DNA from: Sphingosinicella microcystinivorans
GTDB taxonomy: Bacteria; Pseudomonadota; Alphaproteobacteria; Sphingomonadales; Sphingomonadaceae
Direction: 5' to 3'
NCBI RefSeq assembly: GCF_027941835.1
Contig: NZ_CP116005.1
Span: forward strand, 2,805,501 to 2,869,500
DNA length: 64,000 nt
The position numbers and the translations under genes are program-made. The notes beneath the pieces were generated by a model. The model had not been told where the DNA came from. It saw only the letters and a list, made by a program, of their open reading frames with translations, and made no database searches. Shown piece by piece: positions 54,464 through 64,000 of this stretch. Within the stretch, counting starts at the first letter, position 1, and the number at the start of each line of letters is the position of its first letter.

Positions 54464-56266
54464 CTAAATAATGTGGTTAATCGCGATGCAAGTGGCCATG
54501 CCAACGGCTAGATTCATCGGCACACCGAACTTCAGGAAATCCGAAAACCGGTAGTCGGCTGCTGCATAGACCATCGTATTCGTCTGATAGCCGATCGGGG
54601 TGGCAAAACTGGCCGACGCGGCGAACATGACAGTGACGATCATGGCTCGCGGGTCTTGGTTGGTCACCTGCGCCAGGGAAATGGCGATCGGGGTCATGAT
54701 GACCGCTACCGCATTGTTGGTGACGGTCTCGGTAAGCAGCGACGTGAGAAAATAGAGCATCACGATCAACGCGAGAGGAGAAAGCCCCGTCAGCCATGGT
54801 GACACGGCGGCGACAACCAGGTTTATGGTCCCGATGGCTTCCAGCCCGCTGCCAATGGCGAGCATCGCGAAGATCAGCACCAGAACGCTGCCATCGATCG
54901 ATTCCCAGGCCTCGGCGGGATCGATGCAGCCGGTGACGAGAACGATGCCCACACCGATAAGGGCAAGCGAGAGGATCGGTGCGACGGACGCCGCGGCGAG
55001 CACGATAACGCCCGCAAGCGTAAGGACCGCGATCGGCGCCCGATCGCGGCGGAAGCGCCGGACATGGCTCGTATCCTCGGCGATGAGATGCGTGTTGCCG
55101 TGCAGACCGGCGATAGCAGGCGCCTCTGCGGCCACGAGGAGGTTGTCGGCCGCACGCAAGCGCACGCTACCAAGATCCGGACCGGGCATGTGCCGCGCTC
55201 GCCCGATTCCGAGTATACGCGCCGGCAAGTTCGATAGAAAGGGAATATGGTCCAGCCGGCCACCGATCGCAGGGTGCGACGGCGCGATGGTGAGGCCGAC
55301 CAGCCGAACGTCATCTGATCGTTCATCTTCGGCGAGCCGGATCGGTTGGCCGACATTCTGCAAGCCGACAACGACGGAATTGCTACGCGCCAGACTGTCC
55401 AATTCGTCCGCAGAGGCCGCAACGACAAACCGGTCGCCGCGCTCGATCAGCATATCAGGCGGCAACTCACGCAGCAACGCGCCACCGCGCCGAACCGCAA
55501 TCAGCCGGACGGCATCTCGCTTCAGAAAGGACAGGTCAGCAATTGTCCGCATTTTGCCGGGCGATCGTTCGGACAGGCTCAGCTCGGTAAGATATTCCAG
55601 GCGGTGCCGGTCGGCGATATCGTTATCGGGACGAGCGGGCAGCAGGGGCGGACCAAGGACCAGCATCATGATAACACCCGCCGCCATGGCGACCGCCCCG
55701 ACGGCGGTGATGTCGAAGATGCCGAAGCCGGGCTGGCCGTTCGCACGCGCGACGCCATCGACCAGCAGATTGGTCGACGTGCCGATCAGCGTCAGTGTGC
55801 CTCCCAGGATCGACAAATAGGATAAGGGGATCAGCAAACGGGTCGCCGGGATACCGACCGTGCGCGCCAGTCGGCGGACGATCGGGATAAGGACCATGAC
55901 CACGGGTGTATTGTTGACGAAGGCGGGAACGATCCCGGCGCCAGCAAGCACGCCGGTGATGGTCCGGCGCGGCGCCTTCTGCGCTCGCCTCACAATGGCG
56001 CTCGCCAAGGCTTCGACAGCGCCAGTTCGGACCAGCGCACCCGACAGGATGAAGAATGCAGCGATCGTGATCGGCGCCGGATTGGCAAAAGCCGCGGTGA
56101 CGAGAGCCGGGGTCAGCCAGCCGAACGCGATCATGGCGGTGGCGGCGACGACCGCGACGGTTACGGGCGGAAGCCTCTCGCTTGCGAAGACGGCAAACAG
56201 CACGACGACGAAGAGGAGACCCTGGAGGGCATGATCGTTCATAAGCGTCGTGACTATGTTTTCCAT
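54464..56266 (-). CDS. SLC13-family permease with RCK_C (TrkA-C) domains
   Basis: The 600-residue membrane protein has two halves of the anion-symporter fold: AFVNNTPVVMVLIPIVRRLA with ILGGTLTLIGTSTNLL in the first, and LLTETVTNNAVAVIMTPIAI in the second. Two cytoplasmic TrkA-C/RCK_C domains lie between them (about residues 215-400; DRFVVAASADELDSLA). Relatives carry sulfate, dicarboxylates or citrate; the substrate is unknown. AAGGAG stands before the ATG at 56266. Confidence 0.9.
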   Translation of the reverse strand: MENIVTTLMNDHALQGLLFVVVLFAVFASERLPPVTVAVVAATAMIAFGWLTPALVTAAFANPAPITIAAFFILSGALVRTGAVEALASAIVRRAQKAPRRTITGVLAGAGIVPAFVNNTPVVMVLIPIVRRLARTVGIPATRLLIPLSYLSILGGTLTLIGTSTNLLVDGVARANGQPGFGIFDITAVGAVAMAAGVIMMLVLGPPLLPARPDNDIADRHRLEYLTELSLSERSPGKMRTIADLSFLKRDAVRLIAVRRGGALLRELPPDMLIERGDRFVVAASADELDSLARSNSVVVGLQNVGQPIRLAEDERSDDVRLVGLTIAPSHPAIGGRLDHIPFLSNLPARILGIGRARHMPGPDLGSVRLRAADNLLVAAEAPAIAGLHGNTHLIAEDTSHVRRFRRDRAPIAVLTLAGVIVLAAASVAPILSLALIGVGIVLVTGCIDPAEAWESIDGSVLVLIFAMLAIGSGLEAIGTINLVVAAVSPWLTGLSPLALIVMLYFLTSLLTETVTNNAVAVIMTPIAISLAQVTNQDPRAMIVTVMFAASASFATPIGYQTNTMVYAAADYRFSDFLKFGVPMNLAVGMATCIAINHII

Positions 56267-56400
56267 ATGCTCCTTCGCGGGTCTTTGTGGTGGAAAAGGC
56301 CTGAGCCGGAATGATTGCTGGTCCCCGACGTGGGGGCAAGGACGGATCGGGATTTCCTATCGTCGGATCACGGCCGGCGATTATTGCGTCGTGCTTGCAA

Positions 56401-57903
56401 TTATCCACGCCAGAAGCGCGGCAAGAAAAGGATGAGCACGGTGAACAGTTCAAGGCGCCCGAGCAGCATGCCGACCGACAACAACCATTTTGCGGCGTCG
56501 GGAAGCGAACCGAAATTGCCCGCCGGCCCGATAACATCACCGAGACCTGGTCCGACATTGGAAAGAGCTGTCGCGGCGCCGCTTGCTCCGGTCAGAAAAT
56601 CGAGACCCACCCCCATCAGCGCGATCGTAAGGACCGCATAGCAGAGGAAGTAGACTGCAAAGAACGCCACGACCGAGCCGATGACTTCCTCCCCGATCGG
56701 CCTTTCGCCATAGGATCGCGGAAAGACGCCGCGTGGAAAGAGCAGCCGGCGAAAATGTGCTTTGAGCATGATCGCCATCACCTCGAAGCGGAAAATCTTG
56801 ATCCCGCCTGAAGTCGAGCCGGTGCATCCTCCGACAAACATCAGGCCGAAGAACAATCCCACCAGCGCATTGCCCCACAAAGAATAATCGGCGCTTGCAT
56901 AGCCCGTGGTCGTCACCACCGAAACGACATTGAAGGCCGCGTGCCGGAAAGCCGGCTCGAGCGCATATTGGCCAGAGACGGCAAGCCACGAGCCGACCAG
57001 CAGGATGACAATGGCCACGAAGGTCAGCATCGTTTTCACCTGCCGGTCCCAGATCGCCTTATGATCGCCCGCCAGAATGCGGACGTAGAGCACGAACGGA
57101 ACGCTGCCCGAGAGCATGAACAGCGTGGCAAACCACTGAATGCCGTTCGCCTCCCACTTTCCGAACGAAGCGTCCGAGGTGGAGTAGCCGCCGGTCGCGA
57201 TCGACGTCAGAGCATGGGCTAGCGCATCGAACGCGCGCATGCCGGTGAGCCAATAAGTGACCGTCGCAATCGCTGTCAGGCCGAGATAAACAGCACCGAT
57301 GGCGCCCGCCATCTGCCGCACGCGCGGCATGACCTTTTCCGAGCGATCCGAGGATTCGGTGCGGAAGAGCTGCATGCCGCCGATGCCGAGCGCGGGAAGA
57401 ATGGCGATCGCGGTGGCGATGATCCCGATGCCGCCCATCCATTGCAGGAGCGCGCGCCACAGCAGCATTCCCGGCGGCGCATTCTCAAGTCCCGTAATGA
57501 CCGTGCCGCCGGTGGTCGTAATGCCCGACACGGCCTCGAAGAAGGCATCGGCCATGCTGCGGCTGACGATGCCGTACTCCGCAAAGTAGAATGGCATGGC
57601 ACTGACAATGCTGACGCTGAGCCAGCAGAGCGGCGTCAGCAGGAAGGCCTGCCGAAGCGTCAGTCCCGACTGGAGCGACGCCCGTCCTATTCGCATAAAG
57701 GTCAGACCGATGGCAGCCGCCAATGCGGCGGCGCTGGCGAAAGATTGCCAGTCACAATTGTTGAGATAGATATCCGCCGCCATCGGGATCAGCATCATCC
57801 CGGCCGTCGACAGCAGAACCAGTCCGATCAGATAGAGAACCGGTTTCATGCCGTTTGCGAGCAGCGGCCCGCGCGCGAGTTTGCCGGCGGACCGGCCATT
57901 CAT
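56401..57903 (-). CDS. trkH: TrkH potassium uptake protein
   Basis: The 500-residue potassium channel subunit has four pore loops with the selectivity glycines: SGITTTGGTVITGL, TSIATGGYSTSD, VSVVTTTGYASAD and LSNVGPGLGDVIG. It forms the membrane pore that is gated by TrkA. Its start overlaps the trkA stop by four bases, so the two are coupled. Confidence 0.95.
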   Translation of the reverse strand: MNGRSAGKLARGPLLANGMKPVLYLIGLVLLSTAGMMLIPMAADIYLNNCDWQSFASAAALAAAIGLTFMRIGRASLQSGLTLRQAFLLTPLCWLSVSIVSAMPFYFAEYGIVSRSMADAFFEAVSGITTTGGTVITGLENAPPGMLLWRALLQWMGGIGIIATAIAILPALGIGGMQLFRTESSDRSEKVMPRVRQMAGAIGAVYLGLTAIATVTYWLTGMRAFDALAHALTSIATGGYSTSDASFGKWEANGIQWFATLFMLSGSVPFVLYVRILAGDHKAIWDRQVKTMLTFVAIVILLVGSWLAVSGQYALEPAFRHAAFNVVSVVTTTGYASADYSLWGNALVGLFFGLMFVGGCTGSTSGGIKIFRFEVMAIMLKAHFRRLLFPRGVFPRSYGERPIGEEVIGSVVAFFAVYFLCYAVLTIALMGVGLDFLTGASGAATALSNVGPGLGDVIGPAGNFGSLPDAAKWLLSVGMLLGRLELFTVLILFLPRFWRG

Positions 57904-59282
57904 CCGAACGGTCTCCGCCGCGTGCCAAGCAGGGCTTCGGCAAAGCGCAGGTGGCTGTAGGTCACCAGGGCGACAACGTGATCGCCGACCTCAAGCTGTG
58001 TGGTATCGTCAGGCATGATGGCAACACCGTCCCGAACAACCGCACCGATCTTCATGCCCGCGGGCAAGCCGAGCTGACCCAGCGGACGACGCAAGAGCCG
58101 GGAGCCTTCGCTGATCTCGGCTTCGACCACTTCGCCAAAATCCTCACGCAAGGTGTAGAGCGCGAAAATCGTACCATGCCGGACATGCCGCAATACGGTC
58201 GAGATTGTGACCGCGCTCGGGCTCACCACCGCGTCGATCCCCAGCGTCGGGATCAGACTTTCGTAATTGGACTTGTTGACGAGCGTGATGGCGCGTTTGC
58301 AGCCGGCTTGTTTGGCGAGGACCGAAACGAAGATATTGGCTTCATCGTCATTGGTCACCGCCACGATCGTATCGGCGGAGCCGGCCTGCGCTTCGGCGAG
58401 CAATTCCCGGTCGAGCGCATCGCCGTTGAGAACGATTGCACTATCGCCGAACTCCCGCGCGGCTTCGCTTGCTCTCACCTGATCGCGTTCGATAAGCTTG
58501 ACGTCGATCCCTGAAAATTCGCGCAGGATTTTCCGGGCGAGGTGGAGGCCAACATTGCCCCCGCCGACGATCACGACCTTGCGGGCTGCCTGCTTCTTAT
58601 GGCCGAATGCGCGGACGACGGCATCGACCTGTTGGCTTAGCGCCAGCACATAAACATCGTCGCCAGCCGCCAACCGATCATCCGCATCGGGGACGAAGCA
58701 GCGCCCGTCGCGCATCACGGCCAGGACGGCCATCCGCGCATCCTCATCCTCTTCGGCAATCTCGAAAAACGGGCGTCCGATGACAGCGCAGTCCGTCCCG
58801 CTATGGATACCGAGAAGCTCGACAAGACCACCCGCCATCGGCACCCGGTCGAACGCACCAGGTGTTCGCAGCCGGCGGGCGATGCTGTCCGCGATCTCGA
58901 TCTCAGGCGAGATAATGATGTCGATTGGAAGATGTTCGGCGGCATAGAGGCCGCTCTTGTCCTGCGCGAGATATCCCGCGTGGCGCAGCCGGGCTATCCG
59001 CCGTTTCACATTGAAGAGCGAATAGGCAACCTGGCAGGCTACCATGTTGACTTCATCCGAATGCGTAACCGCGATCAGCATATCGGCTTCGCGCGCGCCG
59101 GCTTCCTGAAGCGTGGCGGGATGCGAGGCATGTCCGACAAGGCCGCGCACATCATAGCTTTCATCGACCCGGCGAACCTGTTCGTGGTCGATGTCGATCA
59201 CAGTGACGTTGATACCTTCCGTCGCGAGGTGCCGGGCAATCGTCGTTCCGACCTGACCGGCGCCACACACCACGACTCTCAT
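57900..59282 (-). CDS. trkA: TrkA, NAD-binding regulator of potassium uptake
   Basis: The 460-residue protein has two RCK_N Rossmann domains (MRVVVCGAGQVGTTIARHLA and KVVIVGGGNVGLHLARKIL) and two RCK_C domains. It is cytoplasmic and gates TrkH in response to nucleotides. GGGAGT stands six bases before the ATG at 59282. Confidence 0.95.
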   Translation of the reverse strand: MRVVVCGAGQVGTTIARHLATEGINVTVIDIDHEQVRRVDESYDVRGLVGHASHPATLQEAGAREADMLIAVTHSDEVNMVACQVAYSLFNVKRRIARLRHAGYLAQDKSGLYAAEHLPIDIIISPEIEIADSIARRLRTPGAFDRVPMAGGLVELLGIHSGTDCAVIGRPFFEIAEEDEDARMAVLAVMRDGRCFVPDADDRLAAGDDVYVLALSQQVDAVVRAFGHKKQAARKVVIVGGGNVGLHLARKILREFSGIDVKLIERDQVRASEAAREFGDSAIVLNGDALDRELLAEAQAGSADTIVAVTNDDEANIFVSVLAKQAGCKRAITLVNKSNYESLIPTLGIDAVVSPSAVTISTVLRHVRHGTIFALYTLREDFGEVVEAEISEGSRLLRRPLGQLGLPAGMKIGAVVRDGVAIMPDDTTQLEVGDHVVALVTYSHLRFAEALLGTRRRPFG

Positions 59283-59439
59283 AACCAGACTCCCATCACG
59301 GCTGTGTGGGGCCGGCTCTTAGCGTGATGGCCGGGCAAGGCCCAGCCGCCTTGGTGAAAGCAGACGGGTTGCGGCTTGCCCGCGAGCGTGGAACAATGAC
59401 CATGTGCCCGTTCATCCATGATCTTGCGGAGACCTCGTC

Positions 59440-59682
59440 ATGATCGAAGCGCTTCTGTTGGTCGAACGCGGCTCGATCCGGGATAAGTCGCAAGACTGGG
59501 GCGCTCATGCCTTTGTCGCGCTTCCCTCCCCTGGCGACAGGATCGTCGTGCCGCGCGACGGGGAAGCCCATTATCTCACGGTACTTTGCGCCCATCATCG
59601 GCCGGTGCCGATGGATGCGGTGGCGAACGGCACGGCAGAACCCGCGGCCGAGGTCGTCGCGAAATGGACGGGGTCGGAATAG
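59440..59682 (+). CDS. Small hypothetical protein, 80 residues
   Basis: The frame starts MIEALLLVERGSIRDKSQDW and contains SPGDRIVVPRDGEAHYLTVL. The codon pattern fits a real gene, and GGAGA lies ten bases before the ATG. I do not recognise the family. It is the only plus-strand gene in this block. Confidence 0.55.
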   Translation: MIEALLLVERGSIRDKSQDWGAHAFVALPSPGDRIVVPRDGEAHYLTVLCAHHRPVPMDAVANGTAEPAAEVVAKWTGSE

Positions 59683-59758
59683 CGAAGCCCCTGCCATCGT
59701 TCGAATCGAACATTCCGGGTACGTACAGACGCCGTTGATTGGTGCTCGCGTCGCCATT

Positions 59759-60568
59759 TTATTTGCATTCGCGGACCATCAGGACATCGACGTTGACGGC
59801 AGGCAAGAGTCCCTCGGCCTGGCTGCCGATAGTGGCATGGGCAAATCCGCTGCGGCCATGCGTGCCCAGCACCAGCAGGTCGGCGTCGGTCCTGCCAAGC
59901 TCCTGCACAACCACCGTTCCGGTCTCGCCTTCGACGAGCCGAACTTCGAGTTTCGCCCGGAAAGCCGGATCGAGGCCGGCGAGAAAAGCATCCAGCTCTT
60001 CCTGCGCCTCCGCCCGAATATCGGCTTTGACGTCATCGGATTTGATCCAGCCTTCGTATGGAACATGAAAGGCATGGATGAGCGTGATAGCGACTTCCGG
60101 GAACAAGTCGGCGGCGGCCAGCAGGGCGGCGCGTGAGCAGTCCGAAAGGTCGGTCGCGACAACGAGCCGCCGATAGGGGGCGACCGCTCGGCGACGCACG
60201 ATGAGAACCGGCCTCTCGGCATTGCGGATGATGTGGTCGACGGCCGTGCCGAGAAAATAGTCGCCGATGCTGTTGTAGCGCGCGACACCGGTGACGATCA
60301 GGTCGCTGCCCCGTTCCGCCACAATGGCAGCCAATGTCTTTGGGGCCGAACCCGCGCGCACGACCAGTTCGGCGTTTGCCGCCCTTTCCGGCAGGTCGGC
60401 GCGCAACCGGGAGATGACATCCTCTTCATCGACCCTGGCGCCTTTTTCAAGGATATGGGCGATAATCAGAGTTCCATGTTTCTCGTCCACCAGCTGCATG
60501 GCGCGGTCCAGGGCGCGATCCGAGCGTGCGGTAAAGTCGCTCGCCAGCAGGACTTCGAATGGAGGCAT
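59759..60568 (-). CDS. Universal stress protein, two UspA domains
   Basis: The 269-residue protein has two tandem UspA folds. The first starts FEVLLASDFTARSDRALDRA and the second YRRLVVATDLSDCSRAALLA. The second has the ATP-binding signature VLGTHGRSGFAHATIGSQAE; the first has the weaker GVARYNSIGDYFLG. AAGGA lies seven bases before the ATG. It stands between the Trk genes and nhaA. Confidence 0.92.
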   Translation of the reverse strand: MPPFEVLLASDFTARSDRALDRAMQLVDEKHGTLIIAHILEKGARVDEEDVISRLRADLPERAANAELVVRAGSAPKTLAAIVAERGSDLIVTGVARYNSIGDYFLGTAVDHIIRNAERPVLIVRRRAVAPYRRLVVATDLSDCSRAALLAAADLFPEVAITLIHAFHVPYEGWIKSDDVKADIRAEAQEELDAFLAGLDPAFRAKLEVRLVEGETGTVVVQELGRTDADLLVLGTHGRSGFAHATIGSQAEGLLPAVNVDVLMVRECK

Positions 60569-60595
60569 GATTATTCCTTTCCGATCGGACCTTGC

Positions 60596-61909
60596 CTAGC
60601 GGGGCTCGGTTCTTCTGGGTTCGACATCGCCATCCCGCGCAATTTCCTTCGCCTGTGCGACTTCTTCGTCGGCATGTTCGGAATGAAGGGGGGCAAAGCG
60701 CAACAGCGCATATCCGACGAACGCGGCCAGCAACGACCCGCCGAGCGTGCCCAGCTTGGCCTCTTCGACAAGCAGCGGGTCGTTGAAAGCCAGCCCGCCG
60801 ATGAACAGGCTCATCGTGAAACCGATGCCGCAGATGATGGCGACGGCATAGATTTGCAGCCAGGTGGCGCCGCGCGGCTTCGCGGCAAAACCCGCTTTCA
60901 CCGCCAGCCAGACCGCCGCGAAGATGCCGAACTGCTTGCCCAGGAACAAGCCCGCCGCGATGCCGATCGGCATCGGCGACAAGATGTCGTCGAGCGTCAG
61001 ACCACCAAACGCGACGCCGGCATTGGCAAAGCCGAACAGCGGGACGATGAAGAAAGCGACCGGCACGTCGAGTGCTTGTTCAAGCTTGTGGAGTGGTGAA
61101 TAGGGAGAGTCCGGAGCGCCGGGTGTCCTGACGATCGGGATAGTGAACGCGGCCAGTACGCCGGCTATTGTCGCATGAACTCCGGAGAGCAGCACCGCGA
61201 ACCAGAGCAACCCGAAGCCGATCAGATAGAGCGGCAGCGACCTGACGCCGAAGCGGTTGAGCGCGAACATCGCGGCGAGGATAACTACCGACGCGAGAAG
61301 TGCCGGAATGACGATGCCCGAGGTATAGAAGAGCGCGATGATCGCGACCGCGCCCATATCGTCAACGATCGCGACCGTCACGAGAAACAGCTTGAGAGAC
61401 GTCGGCGCCCGTCGACCGAGAAGCGCGAGCACGCCGATCGCAAAGGCGATGTCCGTCGCGGCCGGAATGGCCCAGCCATTGACGAATGCCGGATCGCTGC
61501 CAGCTATCATGAGATAGACGGCCGCAGGAGCAGCCATACCGGCGAGCGCCGCCAGAACCGGTAAGCGTCGCTGGTCCCAGGTGGAGAGCCGTCCATCGAC
61601 CAGCTCGCGCTTGATCTCGAGGCCCACGAACAGGAAGAAGATCGCCATCAGGCCATCGTTGATCCAGTGCAGGATCGAGAGACCGCCCACATAGTTGTGG
61701 AGCGTGTCGAAATAGGCTGCCGAGAAAGGAGAGTTCGCGATCATCATCGCCAGCAGCGCGGCGACCATCAGAACGATGCCGCCGGCGGACGCGCTTTCGA
61801 TGAAGCGGCGAAGGACCGGTCCGAGCCCGGACCTGGAAGAAGAACGTGACGACGCCACGGAGAAAATACTCCCGGAAAAAGGTTTCAACCATTCTCCGTA
61901 TTCGGGCAT
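60596..61909 (-). CDS. nhaA: Na+/H+ antiporter NhaA
   Basis: The protein of about 437 residues shows the NhaA motifs: INDGLMAIFFLFVGLEIKRE, AIPAATDIAFAIGVLALLG, and VAIVDDMGAVAIIALFYT with the two transport aspartates. It expels sodium under salt or alkaline stress. The start is unclear: ATG 61909 is used here. A GTG near SVASSRSSSRSG, with GGGAG before it, and a longer GTG start at 61987 are alternatives. The body of the protein is certain. Confidence 0.92.
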   Translation of the reverse strand: MPEYGEWLKPFSGSIFSVASSRSSSRSGLGPVLRRFIESASAGGIVLMVAALLAMMIANSPFSAAYFDTLHNYVGGLSILHWINDGLMAIFFLFVGLEIKRELVDGRLSTWDQRRLPVLAALAGMAAPAAVYLMIAGSDPAFVNGWAIPAATDIAFAIGVLALLGRRAPTSLKLFLVTVAIVDDMGAVAIIALFYTSGIVIPALLASVVILAAMFALNRFGVRSLPLYLIGFGLLWFAVLLSGVHATIAGVLAAFTIPIVRTPGAPDSPYSPLHKLEQALDVPVAFFIVPLFGFANAGVAFGGLTLDDILSPMPIGIAAGLFLGKQFGIFAAVWLAVKAGFAAKPRGATWLQIYAVAIICGIGFTMSLFIGGLAFNDPLLVEEAKLGTLGGSLLAAFVGYALLRFAPLHSEHADEEVAQAKEIARDGDVEPRRTEPR

Positions 61910-62128
61910 CGCACCCGGGCGCACGCAGCACACGCCAAGCCCGTCTGCCATAAGCATGTTGGTGCCGAACTTCAACGCCGCCGACACAACTACGTCGGGT
62001 TCTCGCTGCTATTCAGTCTGGATGTCGAGCCTCGGTTGACCACATTGATCGACAGGCATGCGCCATACCTGAGATTGAAAGGGGCGCGGATCCTGCAACC
62101 CGCGCCCTTCCATCGATGCTCTCCAACC

Positions 62129-63328
62129 TCAATCGGTGGATTGGCTGCGTCCTGTCTTGTTGGACTTGCTGGCCTCGTCCAGCTTTTCCAACTGGCGCGA
62201 AGCCCAATTGCGTCCGCCGAGACCGAAGGCCAAAGCGCCGGCGACCGCTCCCCCGATCACCAGTGCGCCGAAGGCGAGCCGGACGATGTCCTCGCCCACG
62301 CCCATGAACTGAAGGCCCATGAAGGTGAACAGGATGATCGCGGCCCATTTGACGATCGTGGCGGCCAGCGAAGATTCACCAGCGCCGCCGATCAGCCGCT
62401 CCAGCAGACGCGCGATCAGGAAGCCGACGATGATGACGACGGCGCCGAAGACGACTCGCCCGCCAAGTTCCAGCACACGGTCGAGGATTGCGGTGAGTTC
62501 GGGAAAGCCGAGCAATCGCGTCGCGGCGATCGCGAAAAAGAGAATGATCGCTACCTGCGCGATCCGAGCGACTATACCCGACACGGTTGCGCCTTCGGGC
62601 AGGATTCCGGCCGCGCCGACGGCGCGGTCAGCGCCGAGGCCCGGCAGGATTTCCGTCAGGATCTGCACGACGAACCGTGAGACCAGATAGCCTACGCCAA
62701 GCAGCAGCGCCGCGCCGACGATCCGTGGAATTGCCGCCAGGATCAGGCGAAGCATGTCGCTCGCCGGGGCCGATACGCTTGCCAAATCGAGGGCATCGAG
62801 TGCGAGGATGGCAACCGGGATAATGATCAGGACATAGACGATCACCCCGATCGTCTTGCTGATCTGGGAATTGCCCGTCAGCGCCTCGGCGCCGCCCCGA
62901 TTGACCCATTTGTCAAAGGAAACGGTTTGAAGGGCGGTCACTACGATATCGCGAACGATCCTTGCCACCATCGCGCCGATGAAGAAGATCAGGCCTGCGC
63001 CGATCAGCTTGGGGACGAACGCCATGATGCTGTTGAGCAGGGTCTGGACCGGCGCCATGACGCCGCCCAGATCGAAGACTTGCAGGATCGCGAGCAGGCC
63101 GAACAGCCAGATCAGCAGCGAGACGATCTTGCCAAGGGAACTGCCGAAAGATTCGCCGGTGGAGGTGCTTCGTCGGAAAAGTTCGACCGTGTCTATGAGC
63201 TTTGCAAAAGCCCATTTGGCGGCCTTCGCGAGTATCCAGGTGATCACCAGGATAAGCAGCGCGATGGCAGCTTTCTCCAGGATAGCTAAGGCCAGATTCT
63301 GGTCGAACACGTAGTTTCCGACATGCAA
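62129..63328 (-). CDS. MscS-like/CmpX-type membrane protein with repeated TM helices
   Basis: The 399-residue protein has many hydrophobic helices in repeated units (ILVITWILAKAAKWAFAKLI, VPKLIGAGLIFFIGAMVARI, IPRIVGAALLLGVGYLVSRF). It lacks a clear C-terminal MscS beta domain. This fits the TM_helix/CmpX group of small-conductance channel relatives. It starts with TTG at 63328, seven bases after GGGGAG. It may act in osmotic response; this is an inference. Confidence 0.8.
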   Translation of the reverse strand: MHVGNYVFDQNLALAILEKAAIALLILVITWILAKAAKWAFAKLIDTVELFRRSTSTGESFGSSLGKIVSLLIWLFGLLAILQVFDLGGVMAPVQTLLNSIMAFVPKLIGAGLIFFIGAMVARIVRDIVVTALQTVSFDKWVNRGGAEALTGNSQISKTIGVIVYVLIIIPVAILALDALDLASVSAPASDMLRLILAAIPRIVGAALLLGVGYLVSRFVVQILTEILPGLGADRAVGAAGILPEGATVSGIVARIAQVAIILFFAIAATRLLGFPELTAILDRVLELGGRVVFGAVVIIVGFLIARLLERLIGGAGESSLAATIVKWAAIILFTFMGLQFMGVGEDIVRLAFGALVIGGAVAGALAFGLGGRNWASRQLEKLDEASKSNKTGRSQSTD

Positions 63329-63409
63329 CAGTCTTCTCCCCTTGTTGAAACCAGGCGAAGCCTAACACAGGCACCATGGATTGTGAATTTCAGCAACCGG
63401 CAGCACCTC

Positions 63410-64000
63410 CTAGAGAGGTGCAGCTTCCACCGGCGCCGTCAGGAGGCTGAAGCTTTGCCCCGCTGCTGGAGCGGACATGGGGCGCACGCCTTGCTGCCTC
63501 AGCAATTCAGCAATGGTGAGCGCGCGTCGAGCCGAGAGCGGTGGATTGTTACTGGCGCTACCTTCAACAGGTAATCCGGGAACGCCAAGCGCCGGAATAT
63601 TCCATCGCTTTGCAGCCCAGGCCGACAGGAGTACGGCTCGACGGGCCGCGTCATCGAGGTTGTCAGCGCCATTGGCGAAACCAATCTCAGGCAACGGCAA
63701 AAGCGGAGGCAAAATAGCGATTTGCCATCCTTCCGCATCGCCGGAGATACGCTGCTCCAGCGCATGGTAGGTCGCCAGATTGGCGCCAGGTAGCACTGCG
63801 GCCGTGGCGGTCGCACGCTGATGCTCCCGATCGAGCGTGACCTGTTCTGGAGAAACCCCTGCCGCGAGAGCTACCATACGGCCGATTGTGTTTTCCATTC
63901 TTATGGCAGCAGAAGCCGCTTCATTGGCCTGACGCAATTCGGCACGCTGCACATCAAGCGCGCCTGCTCCCGGATCGAGCAGGACCTGATCGACCTGAAG
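63410..64000 (-). CDS. OmpA-like protein, C-terminal part (runs off the window)
   Basis: The frame is open to the window edge, so the N-terminus is missing. The end shows GLPVEGSASNNPPLSARRAL, then TIAELLRQQGVRPM, similar to the OmpA-like peptidoglycan-binding fold. The region PEIGFANGADNLDDAARRAV fits the first strand of that fold. The family assignment is moderate. Confidence 0.5.
   Translation of the reverse strand, partial: LQVDQVLLDPGAGALDVQRAELRQANEAASAAIRMENTIGRMVALAAGVSPEQVTLDREHQRATATAAVLPGANLATYHALEQRISGDAEGWQIAILPPLLPLPEIGFANGADNLDDAARRAVLLSAWAAKRWNIPALGVPGLPVEGSASNNPPLSARRALTIAELLRQQGVRPMSAPAAGQSFSLLTAPVEAAPL

Overview
The window is GC-rich DNA that looks like a member of the Sphingomonadales (Alphaproteobacteria). 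The signs are a TonB-dependent receptor, the style of the trb/traG conjugation genes, and lasso-peptide gene remnants whose best-known relatives are in sphingomonads and caulobacters. No rRNA, tRNA or CRISPR array was seen. The genus assignment is an inference.

Left part (1-22562), nitrate metabolism and uptake. A partial Crp/Fnr-type regulator diverges from a tightly overlapping operon: narK (fused, two MFS domains), narG, narH, narJ, narI, a PpiC-type prolyl isomerase and moaA. Two FNR-type palindromes lie in the shared promoter. Next come a tannase-family hydrolase, an MHS-family transporter and a TonB siderophore-type receptor, all on the minus strand. They are followed by an assimilatory cluster nirB-nirD-nasA-cobA, also on the minus strand. 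nirB is cut by an IS3-family element at 22563-24082 and has lost its N-terminal flavoprotein part.

Middle part (24083-35058), nitrous oxide reduction. Pseudoazurin and a ferritin-like protein diverge from nosR-Z-D-F-Y-L-X. Base composition is visibly less GC-rich than in the nar operon, and insertion elements sit on or near both sides, so this looks like an acquired module. The window therefore holds nitrate to nitrite (NarGHI) and N2O to N2 (NosZ). It holds no nitrite reductase of the NirK/NirS type, no NO reductase, and a broken NirB.

Mobile wreckage (35059-54463). There are degenerate lasso-peptide genes: a B2-type protease next to the end of an isopeptidase that carries an amber codon. 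Two inverted copies of one IS21-family element follow (36130-39921 and 49677-52199). The first is itself split by a second IS3-family element with a 4-bp target duplication. Between them lie a radC-like fragment, a VOC protein, a DUF2459 protein, a ParDE toxin-antitoxin pair, and the conjugation genes traG (frameshifted), an RHH gene, trbB, C, D, E and a truncated trbJ. An AlpA-type regulator and a P4-type tyrosine integrase close this broken integrative and conjugative element.

Right part (54464-64000), ion homeostasis and stress. All but one small gene lie on the minus strand: an SLC13/RCK permease, TrkH, TrkA, a two-domain universal stress protein, NhaA, a multi-helix MscS-like/CmpX-type membrane protein, and the C-terminal part of an OmpA-like protein that runs off the window.
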